NCBI RefSeq assembly: GCF_022811725.1
Contig: NZ_CP094527.1
Location: 5,394,001 to 5,458,000 of the forward strand
Length of the DNA: 64,000 nt
Origin: Mucilaginibacter sp. SMC90
Lineage (GTDB): Bacteria > Bacteroidota > Bacteroidia > Sphingobacteriales > Sphingobacteriaceae
Reading direction: 5' to 3'
The notes below the pieces were generated by a model. That model was not told the origin of the DNA and did not search any database. It saw only the letters and a list, made by a program, of their open reading frames with translations. Positions 1 to 8,118 of this stretch are shown here, in pieces; the first letter of the stretch is position 1; the number at the start of each line of letters is the position of its first letter. A program made the translations under genes and the position numbers.

Positions 1-505
1 GGCCTGGTATAGAAGACGAAGTTGTTACAGTAACACCCGCAACTGCTCCTTCAACGGCCTGCAGCACATTGGTAACAGGTAATTGCGATAAGCGGGTTTT
101 AGGTACCGTTGTAACAGAACCTGTAACATCCGATCTTTTCTGAGTACCGTAACCTACTACCACTACTTCATTAAGCTGCTTGTTGTTATCTTCAAGTACT
201 ATGTTTAATGTGGCGGTGTTTTTAGTAACTACTATGGTTTTGGGAACCATGCTTACAAACGAGATCCTTAATGTTGAGCCTTCGGCTACTTCAATTTTAA
301 AAGCACCGTTAGTATCAGTTGTAGTTGCCTGGGTGGTACCCTGAATGTTTACAGTTGCCCCCGGCAGTACACTACCTGTGGCATCTTTTACAACGCCTTT
401 TACATTGATTTTTGTTTGTGCGCTGGCCACCTGCGTAATGCCTGTCAGCATTATCATCAAAAGCCATACGGAAAAACTGTTTAAGAGAGTAAATCTATAT
501 TTCAT
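1..505 (-). CDS. SusC-like TonB-dependent outer-membrane receptor, N-terminal part only
   Basis: The reading frame starts at the ATG complementary to 503-505 and runs off the left edge, leaving about 168 residues. They show a signal peptide ending near VASAQ, a carboxypeptidase-regulatory-like beta-sandwich (GVVKDATGSVLPGATV), the ring-like motif NEVVVVGYGTQKRSDVTGSV and the start of the plug domain. There is no STN domain, so it belongs to the SusC type not coupled to FecR. SusC proteins are TonB-energised barrels importing oligosaccharides with a SusD lid. The hybrid two-component gene upstream on the same strand (882-4967) is a plausible regulator. Substrate cannot be told from this fragment. 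Confidence 0.93.
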   Translation of the reverse strand, partial: MKYRFTLLNSFSVWLLMIMLTGITQVASAQTKINVKGVVKDATGSVLPGATVNIQGTTQATTTDTNGAFKIEVAEGSTLRISFVSMVPKTIVVTKNTATLNIVLEDNNKQLNEVVVVGYGTQKRSDVTGSVTTVPKTRLSQLPVTNVLQAVEGAVAGVTVTTSSSIPG

Positions 506-801
506 AATTTAATTGGGTTTATTGGGTTCATTTGATTTAGGAATTCGGGTAATAAGCCGAGCTTATCCCGGGCGGTTTAACACCACAACAGGAGTTATCC
601 AATTGTGCATTTTTGAAATTCTCATAGCATTTGTTTTCGTTTATAATTTGCCGGCAATAAAAAACAGGTGCTGATCATTGCCTGTCGGTTGAAACGAAAT
701 AAGCGGAATTTGGCATTACGAGAGAGGGGTAAAACTATAAATTGCCGGGGTCAAAATATACAAAAACACGCCTGTTTGATAGTTTTTGTAGAATACGCGA
801 G
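506..801. other. Intergenic leader of the left-edge SusC gene
   Basis: Together with the terminator next to it, this is a gene-free stretch of about 375 bp between the HTCS stop and the SusC start. It presumably holds the SusC promoter and a long 5' leader, as is usual for HTCS-controlled SusC genes, but I found no convincing TAnnTTTG element with a -33 partner and no open frame worth calling. Confidence 0.4.
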
Positions 802-830
802 AAAATAAGTGTCAAATTCACTCTTATTTT
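802..830 (-). terminator. Hairpin terminator downstream of the HTCS gene
   Basis: AAAATAAGTG (802-811) pairs with CACTCTTATTTT (819-830) with a small bulge around a 7-nt loop. It lies about 50 nt after the HTCS stop codon, and the A/T-rich arms give U-rich ends on both strands. It probably separates HTCS transcription from the SusC unit. Confidence 0.5.
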
Positions 831-881
831 TTTTCAAACATACTTTTCCCATAATGATTCATCTGCCAGATGAAGGCAGGA

Positions 882-3800
882 TTATTTAGAAGAGTTTTTT
901 TCAAACTCGTTCATCCGGTACGAAATTTGAAAACTGGCGCGGTGTTTTTTGATAAAATCAGAAGGGTTGCTGCCGTATTGCTTAAAGAATTGCTCGCGAA
1001 AATATTTCACATCGCTGAAGCCAACCTGAAACGCGGCCTCGTTAACATTACAATTGGTTTGGATCAATAATTCGGCAGCTTTACGCAGGCGCACAAACCG
1101 GATAAAATTATTGACCGATTGCCCCGTGATACTTTTAAGCCGCTTAAATAACGTAGCATAGCTTATGCCTATCTCTTTTGCCAGCACATCTACATCAAAC
1201 TGATCATCAGTAAAACGGTGCTCAATCACCGAAATACAATTATTCAGAAAATCTTTGTTTTGCTGAGATATACTCCGACCGCTACTTCTTTTGGTTACCT
1301 CTTTATAAAAATAGTTTTGAAGTTCGGTTTTATTGCGCAGCACACTTTTTACGCGTGCAATAAGCAATTCTTTATCAAAAGGCTTCCGTAAAAAATCAAT
1401 AGCGCCTTCTTCCATACTTTTCAGCATGATATCGGGCGTTGTATCACCTGTTAAAAGAATAACAGGGATGTGGTTAATGGCCTGATCTTCCTTTACAATC
1501 CGGCACAGATCAAGCCCGCTGATACCATCCATTACAATATCGCTTATAATTACATCAGGGATGTGCTTTTTAATAAGTTCAAGGCCCGTTGCTCCATTTT
1601 GAGCCTCAATTACATTGTACCCGGGGGTAAAAATCTTTTTGATATATGCACGGATCTGATCATTGTCATCAATTACGATAAGGGTATGCCTGGCCGAACT
1701 AAATAATTCTGATGCTATCAAACCTTCTTCTTCGGGGATGACATCTTTGTTGTTGTCATCAATAAGCTCATTTACGTAGGTATAATCCGGCACAAGGTCT
1801 TCAGTTATGATATCGCCGGAAAAATGGGCCTTCCCCTTTGGCAAAGCAAGCACAAATGTGGTACCACCATCCGGATTGTTAAAGTAACTGATGTTGCCTT
1901 TATGACTTTCAATAAAAACCTTAACCAGGTATAAGCCAATACCAAAACCCTTGCGGAAATAGTTTTTATCCTTGCCCTGGTAAAATTTATCGAATAGCCT
2001 GTCCCCGGCCTCTGCATTTATGCCTACGCCATTATCAATCACCCTAAAATACACGTGAACATCGTCCTGCTCAATTATAATACGGATAGAACCATGGTCG
2101 GGAGTAAATTTTACAGCGTTCGAAATAAGGTTAAACAGCGCTATTTCTATCTTTTCCAGATCACAGTATACCTCAATGTTTTCAGCCCCGCGCTCAAGAG
2201 TATAAGTAAGGTGCTTAATTTTAGCCTGCTGAATAAAGCATGAATAAACCTCGTTACACAGGCTCACAAAGTTTAGTTTGCTCACTTTCAGCTGCGCGTT
2301 TTCACTTTCCGTTTTTCTGAAAAGGAGTAAATGATCAACCAAACCAAGCAGGCGGCGCGCATTGCGGTAAATTGTGCTCAGCTCTTCAGTATTACCTTTA
2401 CTTTGATTAAGGAGGTCTTTTATCGGGTTAATAATAAGCGTTAACGGCGTCCTGAACTCGTGCGACACATTGGTAAAGAAAGTCAGTTTCTTTTCATTAA
2501 GTTCCTTTTCCTTTTCAACCTGCAGGTTGGCCAGCTTTACTTTAAACCTGAGGCGGGCCTGATTTAACCTGTACCTGTAAAATGCGTAACCTATAGCTAT
2601 TATTAATGACAGATACACCAAAAAGGCCCACCATGTGCGGTACCAGGGAGGTAAAACAATTATCTTAATAGCAATAGGCGCAGCTGTCCACTGTCCTTCT
2701 GTATTTGTAGCCCTTATCTTAAGGATATAAGTACCCTCGTTAAGGCGGGAAAAATAAGCCGACTTTAGTTTACCCACGTAATTCCAGTCATGATCCCAGC
2801 CTTCGAGATAGTAAGCGTAAGATATTTTTTCAGGAAAAGAGTATTCAAGTGCCGTATAGCTAACGTTTAGTGTAGCCTGGCTAAACGGGATGGTCACTTT
2901 TTTTAATTCATTTAACGGCTGCCCCTGCTCATACGCACTGTCGAGCTCAATTGATACGTTGTTTATTTTAAAATCAGAGAGCATGAGCCTGGGCTGGTGT
3001 GCATATGGGGCAATGCTATCGGGCGAGAAAAGGTTAAACCCTTTTATACCGCCGAAAAGCATTTTACCGGATGCCAGTTTCAGCGCCGCATTATAATTAA
3101 ACTGGTTGCTTTGCAATCCGTCGGATGCATTGTAATTGGTGATCTTTTTTGTTGTTACGTTAAAATTAGAAAGACCGTTATAAGTACTGCACCATAAATT
3201 GCCTTTGTTATCCACCAATATGTTCAGGATAGTATTGCTGGGTAATCCTGCCGATTCGGTGTATCTTTTATATTGATGGCTGTTGATATCATATTGCAGT
3301 AAGCCCCCGCCTTCGGTACCAACCCAAAAATTGTGTTTATTATCTTCGGTAATGGCCCTGATAGCTTGCCCAATAAAATAAACCTGGTGTTTTTTATGCT
3401 GAACATCAATTTTAACGAGACTGGTATAATTTCCGGCCCATAAATTACCAGCATGATCCTCAAAAAGCGCATGGATATTTACAAGGCTGTTATCAAAAAG
3501 TTCAAACTGATCTTTAGCGCGATTGTATAAAAACAAAGCGCCACCCCAGGTACTCCCGGCCCACAACCGGTGACTGGAATCTTCGTACAGTTTCCAAAAA
3601 TTCCGTTCCTCTTTTTTATCTACCGGGTTATAGCAGTTATAATGTTTAAACTGCCCGGTTGCATTATCAAATGCATCAATGCCCCCGTTAAAGGTTGCTA
3701 CCCATATTTTGCTGGTATAATCGTTTAAAATACTTACAACAAAATTGCTGCTTATGGTTCCCGGAGTATTTTGATGTGTATAAGCTTTAAATGTATTGGT

Positions 3801-4967
3801 GTGGGTGTTCCAGTAATTTAATCCGCCGCCATCGGTACCAACCCAAACATTGTGTTGCTTATCTTCACAAAACGACAGGATAAAATTATTGATGACGCTA
3901 TTTTTATTAAAGGCATCATGTGCAAATAAATGAAATGATGCCGGCTTGCGGTCAATAATGTTTACTCCGCCCCTTAAGGTAGCTACCCAAATGCGGGATT
4001 CATCGTCCTCATAAACAGCGTCGACCGCACCGCTGCGTAAACTATTGGGCGTTTCGCCGGCAGTGATATAAGTAATGTTGTTAGTAGCAGGATTCCAAAC
4101 CTTAATGCCCCCGCCATTTGTGGTAACCCAGATATCGCCGTTTTTTGTGGTAGCCAGGTTAAAAATGCTATTACCTGATAAATTATTAATTCCTATATCA
4201 AGCTTCGTTGTTTTCAGGGTGATGGGATCATACATAAACAATTCGTTGCCCAGGCCGGCAATTACCTTCCCTTTTCCATCAATAGTTATACAACCAGCAT
4301 TTGCCAGTTCGGGCGCTACTATTTTTATCTTGTCGGTAGCCGCATCGTACCTGCCAAGTCCGGCTCCGCTAACCAGCACCCAAACCGTACCCCGGCTATC
4401 CATCCGGGTGGCAAGCGTGTTAAACCGCGGTTTACTAACATCATAAAATATCTCTTTGCCAATAGTATCAGTTTTACCAAATTTCAGGAATCCGTATGTA
4501 CCGTTAGTAGCGAAGATATTCCCTGCCCGGTCGGCAACTATTTCGTTGATGTTAAACTTAATTTTAACCGTCTGATGTTTTTCATTGTAACAATAAAGTG
4601 CGTGAAAGCGGGAATCAGCATAATCAAAATACATCAGTCCTTTTTCAGTCCCTACATATATTCTTCCGCCGCAGGCGTTGATGGATTTGATGTGATTATT
4701 GACAAGAGAATTTTTATCATCCCAGATGTTCCGGAAAACTTTAAAAGCGTAGCCGTCATAACGGTTAAGCCCGTCATAAGTCCCCATCCATATAAAGCCA
4801 TATTTATCCTGCGTTATGCAGGTTACAGCATTATTTGAAAGGCCATCTTCAATACCTAAATATTTAACCGGAAACTCAGGGCCTTTTGCAAAGGTTGCCA
4901 AACACAAGCACAAAAAAGAAATAAGCAAAAAGGCCTTTAATCGCTGAAACATTAGCCGTATAATCAA
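882..4967 (-). CDS. Hybrid two-component system sensor/regulator (HTCS)
   Basis: A one-protein phosphorelay of 1361 aa that senses glycan fragments in the periplasm and activates a polysaccharide utilisation locus. Order: signal peptide (about 1-27), two-component-regulator beta-propeller repeats (about 30-690, many copies of the type GNIWVGT), Y_Y_Y domain, one membrane segment near 805-825, HisKA with His836 in NVSHEFRTPLT, HATPase with an intact DNGVGI box and GFGIGL, a receiver with phospho-acceptor Asp1143 in IISDIV, and an AraC-type HTH at the C-terminus. Met6 (4952) is an equally good start and is perhaps better: a minus-strand TACCTTTG (4982-4989, fitting TAnnTTTG) would leave a very short leader for the first Met. 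Likely targets are the left-edge SusC or the 8.1-kb SusC/SusD pair. Confidence 0.95.
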   Translation of the reverse strand: MIIRLMFQRLKAFLLISFLCLCLATFAKGPEFPVKYLGIEDGLSNNAVTCITQDKYGFIWMGTYDGLNRYDGYAFKVFRNIWDDKNSLVNNHIKSINACGGRIYVGTEKGLMYFDYADSRFHALYCYNEKHQTVKIKFNINEIVADRAGNIFATNGTYGFLKFGKTDTIGKEIFYDVSKPRFNTLATRMDSRGTVWVLVSGAGLGRYDAATDKIKIVAPELANAGCITIDGKGKVIAGLGNELFMYDPITLKTTKLDIGINNLSGNSIFNLATTKNGDIWVTTNGGGIKVWNPATNNITYITAGETPNSLRSGAVDAVYEDDESRIWVATLRGGVNIIDRKPASFHLFAHDAFNKNSVINNFILSFCEDKQHNVWVGTDGGGLNYWNTHTNTFKAYTHQNTPGTISSNFVVSILNDYTSKIWVATFNGGIDAFDNATGQFKHYNCYNPVDKKEERNFWKLYEDSSHRLWAGSTWGGALFLYNRAKDQFELFDNSLVNIHALFEDHAGNLWAGNYTSLVKIDVQHKKHQVYFIGQAIRAITEDNKHNFWVGTEGGGLLQYDINSHQYKRYTESAGLPSNTILNILVDNKGNLWCSTYNGLSNFNVTTKKITNYNASDGLQSNQFNYNAALKLASGKMLFGGIKGFNLFSPDSIAPYAHQPRLMLSDFKINNVSIELDSAYEQGQPLNELKKVTIPFSQATLNVSYTALEYSFPEKISYAYYLEGWDHDWNYVGKLKSAYFSRLNEGTYILKIRATNTEGQWTAAPIAIKIIVLPPWYRTWWAFLVYLSLIIAIGYAFYRYRLNQARLRFKVKLANLQVEKEKELNEKKLTFFTNVSHEFRTPLTLIINPIKDLLNQSKGNTEELSTIYRNARRLLGLVDHLLLFRKTESENAQLKVSKLNFVSLCNEVYSCFIQQAKIKHLTYTLERGAENIEVYCDLEKIEIALFNLISNAVKFTPDHGSIRIIIEQDDVHVYFRVIDNGVGINAEAGDRLFDKFYQGKDKNYFRKGFGIGLYLVKVFIESHKGNISYFNNPDGGTTFVLALPKGKAHFSGDIITEDLVPDYTYVNELIDDNNKDVIPEEEGLIASELFSSARHTLIVIDDNDQIRAYIKKIFTPGYNVIEAQNGATGLELIKKHIPDVIISDIVMDGISGLDLCRIVKEDQAINHIPVILLTGDTTPDIMLKSMEEGAIDFLRKPFDKELLIARVKSVLRNKTELQNYFYKEVTKRSSGRSISQQNKDFLNNCISVIEHRFTDDQFDVDVLAKEIGISYATLFKRLKSITGQSVNNFIRFVRLRKAAELLIQTNCNVNEAAFQVGFSDVKYFREQFFKQYGSNPSDFIKKHRASFQISYRMNEFEKNSSK

Positions 4968-5120
4968 TAACTGGTTGCTTTCAAAGGTATCAAAATGTAA
5001 CAGGCTTTCATTCGCAAATTTTATCTTGTTTTTGTGCGGCGGCTATAACTACGTAGCAAAAGCCAATTAAAAGCACGAAGAAATAACGCAGCCATTAACG
5101 ACATATAATTAACAATTAAT

Positions 5121-5128
5121 TATATTTG
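5121..5128 (+). promoter_or_regulatory. Possible -7 element (TATATTTG) for the 7TM receptor gene
   Basis: An exact match to the Bacteroidota -7 consensus TAnnTTTG, about 130 nt before the gene. No TTTG/TTG lies at the right distance upstream and the surroundings are AT-rich, so this could be chance. Confidence 0.3.
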
Positions 5129-5258
5129 GGAGATTATAAACCGGTTCTTAATAAACATTTGTTGTACGCACCCATCACCCAAAAAGTGGACACGCAATTA
5201 TCATTCATAATTAAATGATTGCATAACTACGGCGGGTGATGCTATTTATTAAAAACAT

Positions 5259-7172
5259 TTGATTAAACATTTACCTGCATTGACTAAGTATTTATTTGTT
5301 TTTTATTTGTGCCTGTGGGGCCTCACTTCACGTGCGCAAAATGTACTCAGGATTGATAAAAATATTCAGCAACACAAGTTTACCCTCAACGAGGTAAAAT
5401 ACCTGCAGGATAGTACCGGGCAGCTCACATTTCAGGATATACAGAAAATGAGTTCGGCCTTTACCGAAAACAGCTCATATTATCCCAGTAATCATCATAA
5501 AAACTCTACATACTGGTTCCAGGTGCGGATGTATTTCAGCGAGCCGCTAAACAACAACAGCATCATTGAGCTATTTGATCAAACCACCGACGAGGTAACG
5601 GCTTACATGCCCAACACAGCGGGTGATTACATCAAAAGTGAATCGGGTGCTAATCTTGACTTTAGCAGCAGGCTTTTTCATCATAAAAACTTTGAATTTT
5701 TAATTGGCGATACCCAACCCGGCTATCATACCTATTATTTCAAGATAAAATCACACAATGCGGTTAACGTTATTATAGTTTATCGTACCATTAATTACTT
5801 CATCCATTATGCACTTAATGAGTATTTAACTTACGGCCTGTTTTATGGCATGATCCTTATTTTTTGTTTCCATAACCTGCTCATGTTCCTGGCGGTTAAA
5901 AAGAAACAATACCTGTACTACGTATTTTACATATTAAGTGTGGGCCTTTATGAAATGAGTGCCGATGGCATTGCATTTCAGTATTTATGGCCGGGAACCC
6001 CGGGCTTAAACCACTACGGAAACGGCATTTCCCTATATTTTATAAGCATTTGCGCACTGGTATTCAGCAAGGAGCTACTACAGGTTAAAGACAAAGCTGC
6101 GCAATTTAACAGGGCGATCAATTATGTGATATTGCTGCGCACTGTTTACTTTTTATATTGCCTTATCTTCAACAAATCGTTGTTTGTATACAAGTTTGTT
6201 GAGGTAATTCCGTTGTCGCTGGCCTTTGCTACCGGTCTTTATATTTATAAAAATGGCTATAAAGCAGCCCGTTTCTTTGTTTTGGCTTATTCGGTGCTGT
6301 TTGTAGGTTTTATAGTTAAAGCGCTTACCGCCCTTGGCTATACCTATTTTTTACCGGCTCCAATAAGTTACTACAGCCTCAGTTTTTGCTTTATTATTGA
6401 GATGGTACTATTATCCTTTGCCATTGGCGACCAGGTAAGGGTTTTACGAAAAGAAAAGGATGCGGCCCATGAGGAAACCATACGACAGATGCAGCTGAAC
6501 AGTCAGCTACAGGATTCGATCAATGAAGAGCTGGAACGGCAGGTGCGGGTTCGCACGCGTGAATTGGTCGAAAAATCGAACGAGGTAAGGCAACAAAGCC
6601 AGATCATCGAAAACCAAAACACGGAGCTATTGAAGGCCAACCTGCAATTGGAAAAACAAGCCGGCGAAATATTAAGGATGAATGTTTTACTTGAAAAAGA
6701 CAACGTTCAGCTAAAAACTAATATTGAAAAAGTTACCGAATCGCGCGCGTTATCTACCGAGCTGGGCTATGAGGAATTCAGTGCCAAATACCCCGACCAG
6801 GAAACCTGCTTTAAATTCCTGTCGGCTTTAAAATGGAAGGATGGCTTTATTTGCACCCGGTGTTCAAATACAACCCATTGTGCCGGACGACTGCCTCACA
6901 GCCGTCGGTGTACCAAATGCAGTTATGAAGAATCGGCACTGCATAATACCATATTTCAAAATAGCCGAATTCCCATCAACAAGGCATTTTATCTTACATA
7001 TCTGATTTACAGCACCAACGGTACTATCTCATCGCACCAGCTTTCCGAAAAGCTCGATATCAGGCAAAGCACCTGCTGGACCTATGCCATCCGCATAAAA
7101 AAGGTACTGCAGGAAAAGAAAAAATCGCGCAAGAAGAATGATCAGCAGGGCTGGACAGTGCTGGTGATGTGA
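5259..7172 (+). CDS. 7TMR-DISM membrane receptor fused to a coiled coil and an IS1595-type zinc-ribbon/HTH domain
   Basis: 637 aa. A signal peptide (about 1-27, ending SRAQ) is followed by a 7TMR-DISMED2-type extracellular ligand domain (about 28-180) and a seven-helix 7TMR-DISM membrane region (about 188-400). A long coiled coil follows (about 400-505). The C-terminal region (about 510-620) resembles the zinc-binding N-terminus of IS1595-family transposases: Cys532/Cys535 and Cys551/Cys554 form two CxxC knuckles, followed by a helical HTH-like stretch. No DDE nuclease domain follows, so it is not a transposase. DISM receptors normally carry kinase, cyclase or HTH output; here the output would be a membrane-tethered nucleic-acid or protein binder (inference). 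The called start is TTG; the in-frame TTG at 5280 is an alternative, and no ATG precedes the signal peptide. Confidence 0.88.
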   Translation: MIKHLPALTKYLFVFYLCLWGLTSRAQNVLRIDKNIQQHKFTLNEVKYLQDSTGQLTFQDIQKMSSAFTENSSYYPSNHHKNSTYWFQVRMYFSEPLNNNSIIELFDQTTDEVTAYMPNTAGDYIKSESGANLDFSSRLFHHKNFEFLIGDTQPGYHTYYFKIKSHNAVNVIIVYRTINYFIHYALNEYLTYGLFYGMILIFCFHNLLMFLAVKKKQYLYYVFYILSVGLYEMSADGIAFQYLWPGTPGLNHYGNGISLYFISICALVFSKELLQVKDKAAQFNRAINYVILLRTVYFLYCLIFNKSLFVYKFVEVIPLSLAFATGLYIYKNGYKAARFFVLAYSVLFVGFIVKALTALGYTYFLPAPISYYSLSFCFIIEMVLLSFAIGDQVRVLRKEKDAAHEETIRQMQLNSQLQDSINEELERQVRVRTRELVEKSNEVRQQSQIIENQNTELLKANLQLEKQAGEILRMNVLLEKDNVQLKTNIEKVTESRALSTELGYEEFSAKYPDQETCFKFLSALKWKDGFICTRCSNTTHCAGRLPHSRRCTKCSYEESALHNTIFQNSRIPINKAFYLTYLIYSTNGTISSHQLSEKLDIRQSTCWTYAIRIKKVLQEKKKSRKKNDQQGWTVLVM

Positions 7173-7309
7173 TTATTGTGCATTACAAAGACTTTCAACA
7201 GACACATTTGGCGTGTTTCGACACTAATATTTATGTCCCCTCAGGGTTTTTCATGGATTTAGGTTAACCCACGAAATTGTTTTTTTGTGTAATCAGCAAA
7301 GCGACTTGT

Positions 7310-7495
7310 TTTGCCCCTCTGGGGCAAAGGATATTACCATAATTTTACACGCTACAAACCTTTTATACCTCTGGTGCACCTGTCCTTAAGCATATCTCAA
7401 TTAATACATGTTTATCAAACTATAAAAATCCCCCAGAGGGGGAAAAGGTTTGTAGAAAAAAACATCCATCCCTTACCCGAGCCCCAGAGGGGCTC
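7310..7495. repeat. Cluster of CCCC-AGA-GGGG palindromes within a larger inverted repeat
   Basis: Three hairpins share the same core: TTTGCCCC-TCT-GGGGCAAA (7310-7328), CCCCC-AGA-GGGGG (7430-7442) and GAGCCCC-AGA-GGGGCTC (7479-7495). The middle one belongs to a larger imperfect stem: CTACAAACCTTTT (7352-7364) pairs perfectly with AAAAGGTTTGTAG (7443-7455), and CCTCTGG (7368-7374) with CCAGAGG (7433-7439). This looks like a REP/BIME-like dispersed element; short frames here are not coding. Confidence 0.65.
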
Positions 7496-8118
7496 AACTC
7501 ACGCTTTTTACCCAATTTGACTATCGATTTTGTAGGTTAACTTAAATCGGCAAGAGACCCTGAGCTGACAGCTCCCTTTGCATTATCAATAATTTCATTG
7601 ACTAATTCCCTTGTAAGGAACGTATTGGCTTTTCAGTAGCGATTTCCATCCTTTAACAAGACAGTCGCTCCCCCATTTCTATCCCCAAAACCTTATTTCT
7701 GTTGCAACAGGGCTGGTTTTATCCTCCTCACAATCCCCTCAATTGTCATTTTTCAAATTATTTTCACTTTTTTTTCTTGTTCATAAAGCGTATCAGCTGC
7801 AAAAATCAACAGGGTGTAACCTGCTGTAAATACGCCACTTCAACGTTTGAGTTTCTCGTTATCAAAACGTATCAAAATTGATTTAAATATCTTAAAATCA
7901 ATAACTTACAAATCTTCACCTATTGTTTTTTTAGTTTATTCCACGTTAACTTTACCCCACCAATTACCAATTAGTAATACGCTTAACCAACAAATCGCTT
8001 AATGATGAAGTAAAGATCGCGCCGCAGCACTTACCTGTACCGCTATTGTGTAAACCAGGTTTGCCAATAGCCCTTTCCGGCAGCCACGGCTGCTTAACCA
8101 ACTAAACAGCAATTAATT
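7496..8118. other. Gene-free region before the SusC/SusD pair
   Basis: About 620 bp with no credible frame. Near 7861-7902 there is an ATCAAAA repeat (10-bp period) and the inverted pair ATTGATTT (7877-7884) / AAATCAAT (7895-7902), possible regulator sites about 220 bp before the SusC start. I found no clean -33/-7 promoter. Confidence 0.35.

Noticed and set aside
835..842. Minus-strand TATGTTTG, a possible promoter of the left-edge SusC
   Set aside because: No -33 partner, and the predicted start would lie inside the terminator hairpin at 802-830.
4075..4446. 123-codon frame opposite the HTCS gene
   Set aside because: Antisense shadow of the beta-propeller repeats.
6770..7172. Remnant of an IS1595-type insertion sequence
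   Set aside because: The zinc ribbon is in frame with the receptor and coiled coil, no DDE domain or terminal inverted repeats are present, and the stop codon follows naturally.
7310..7495. CRISPR-like array
   Set aside because: Only three palindromic cores, in differing orientation and with unequal spacing; no cas genes.
7311..7520. 69-codon frame on the plus strand
   Set aside because: It runs through the palindromic repeats and shows no protein-like features.
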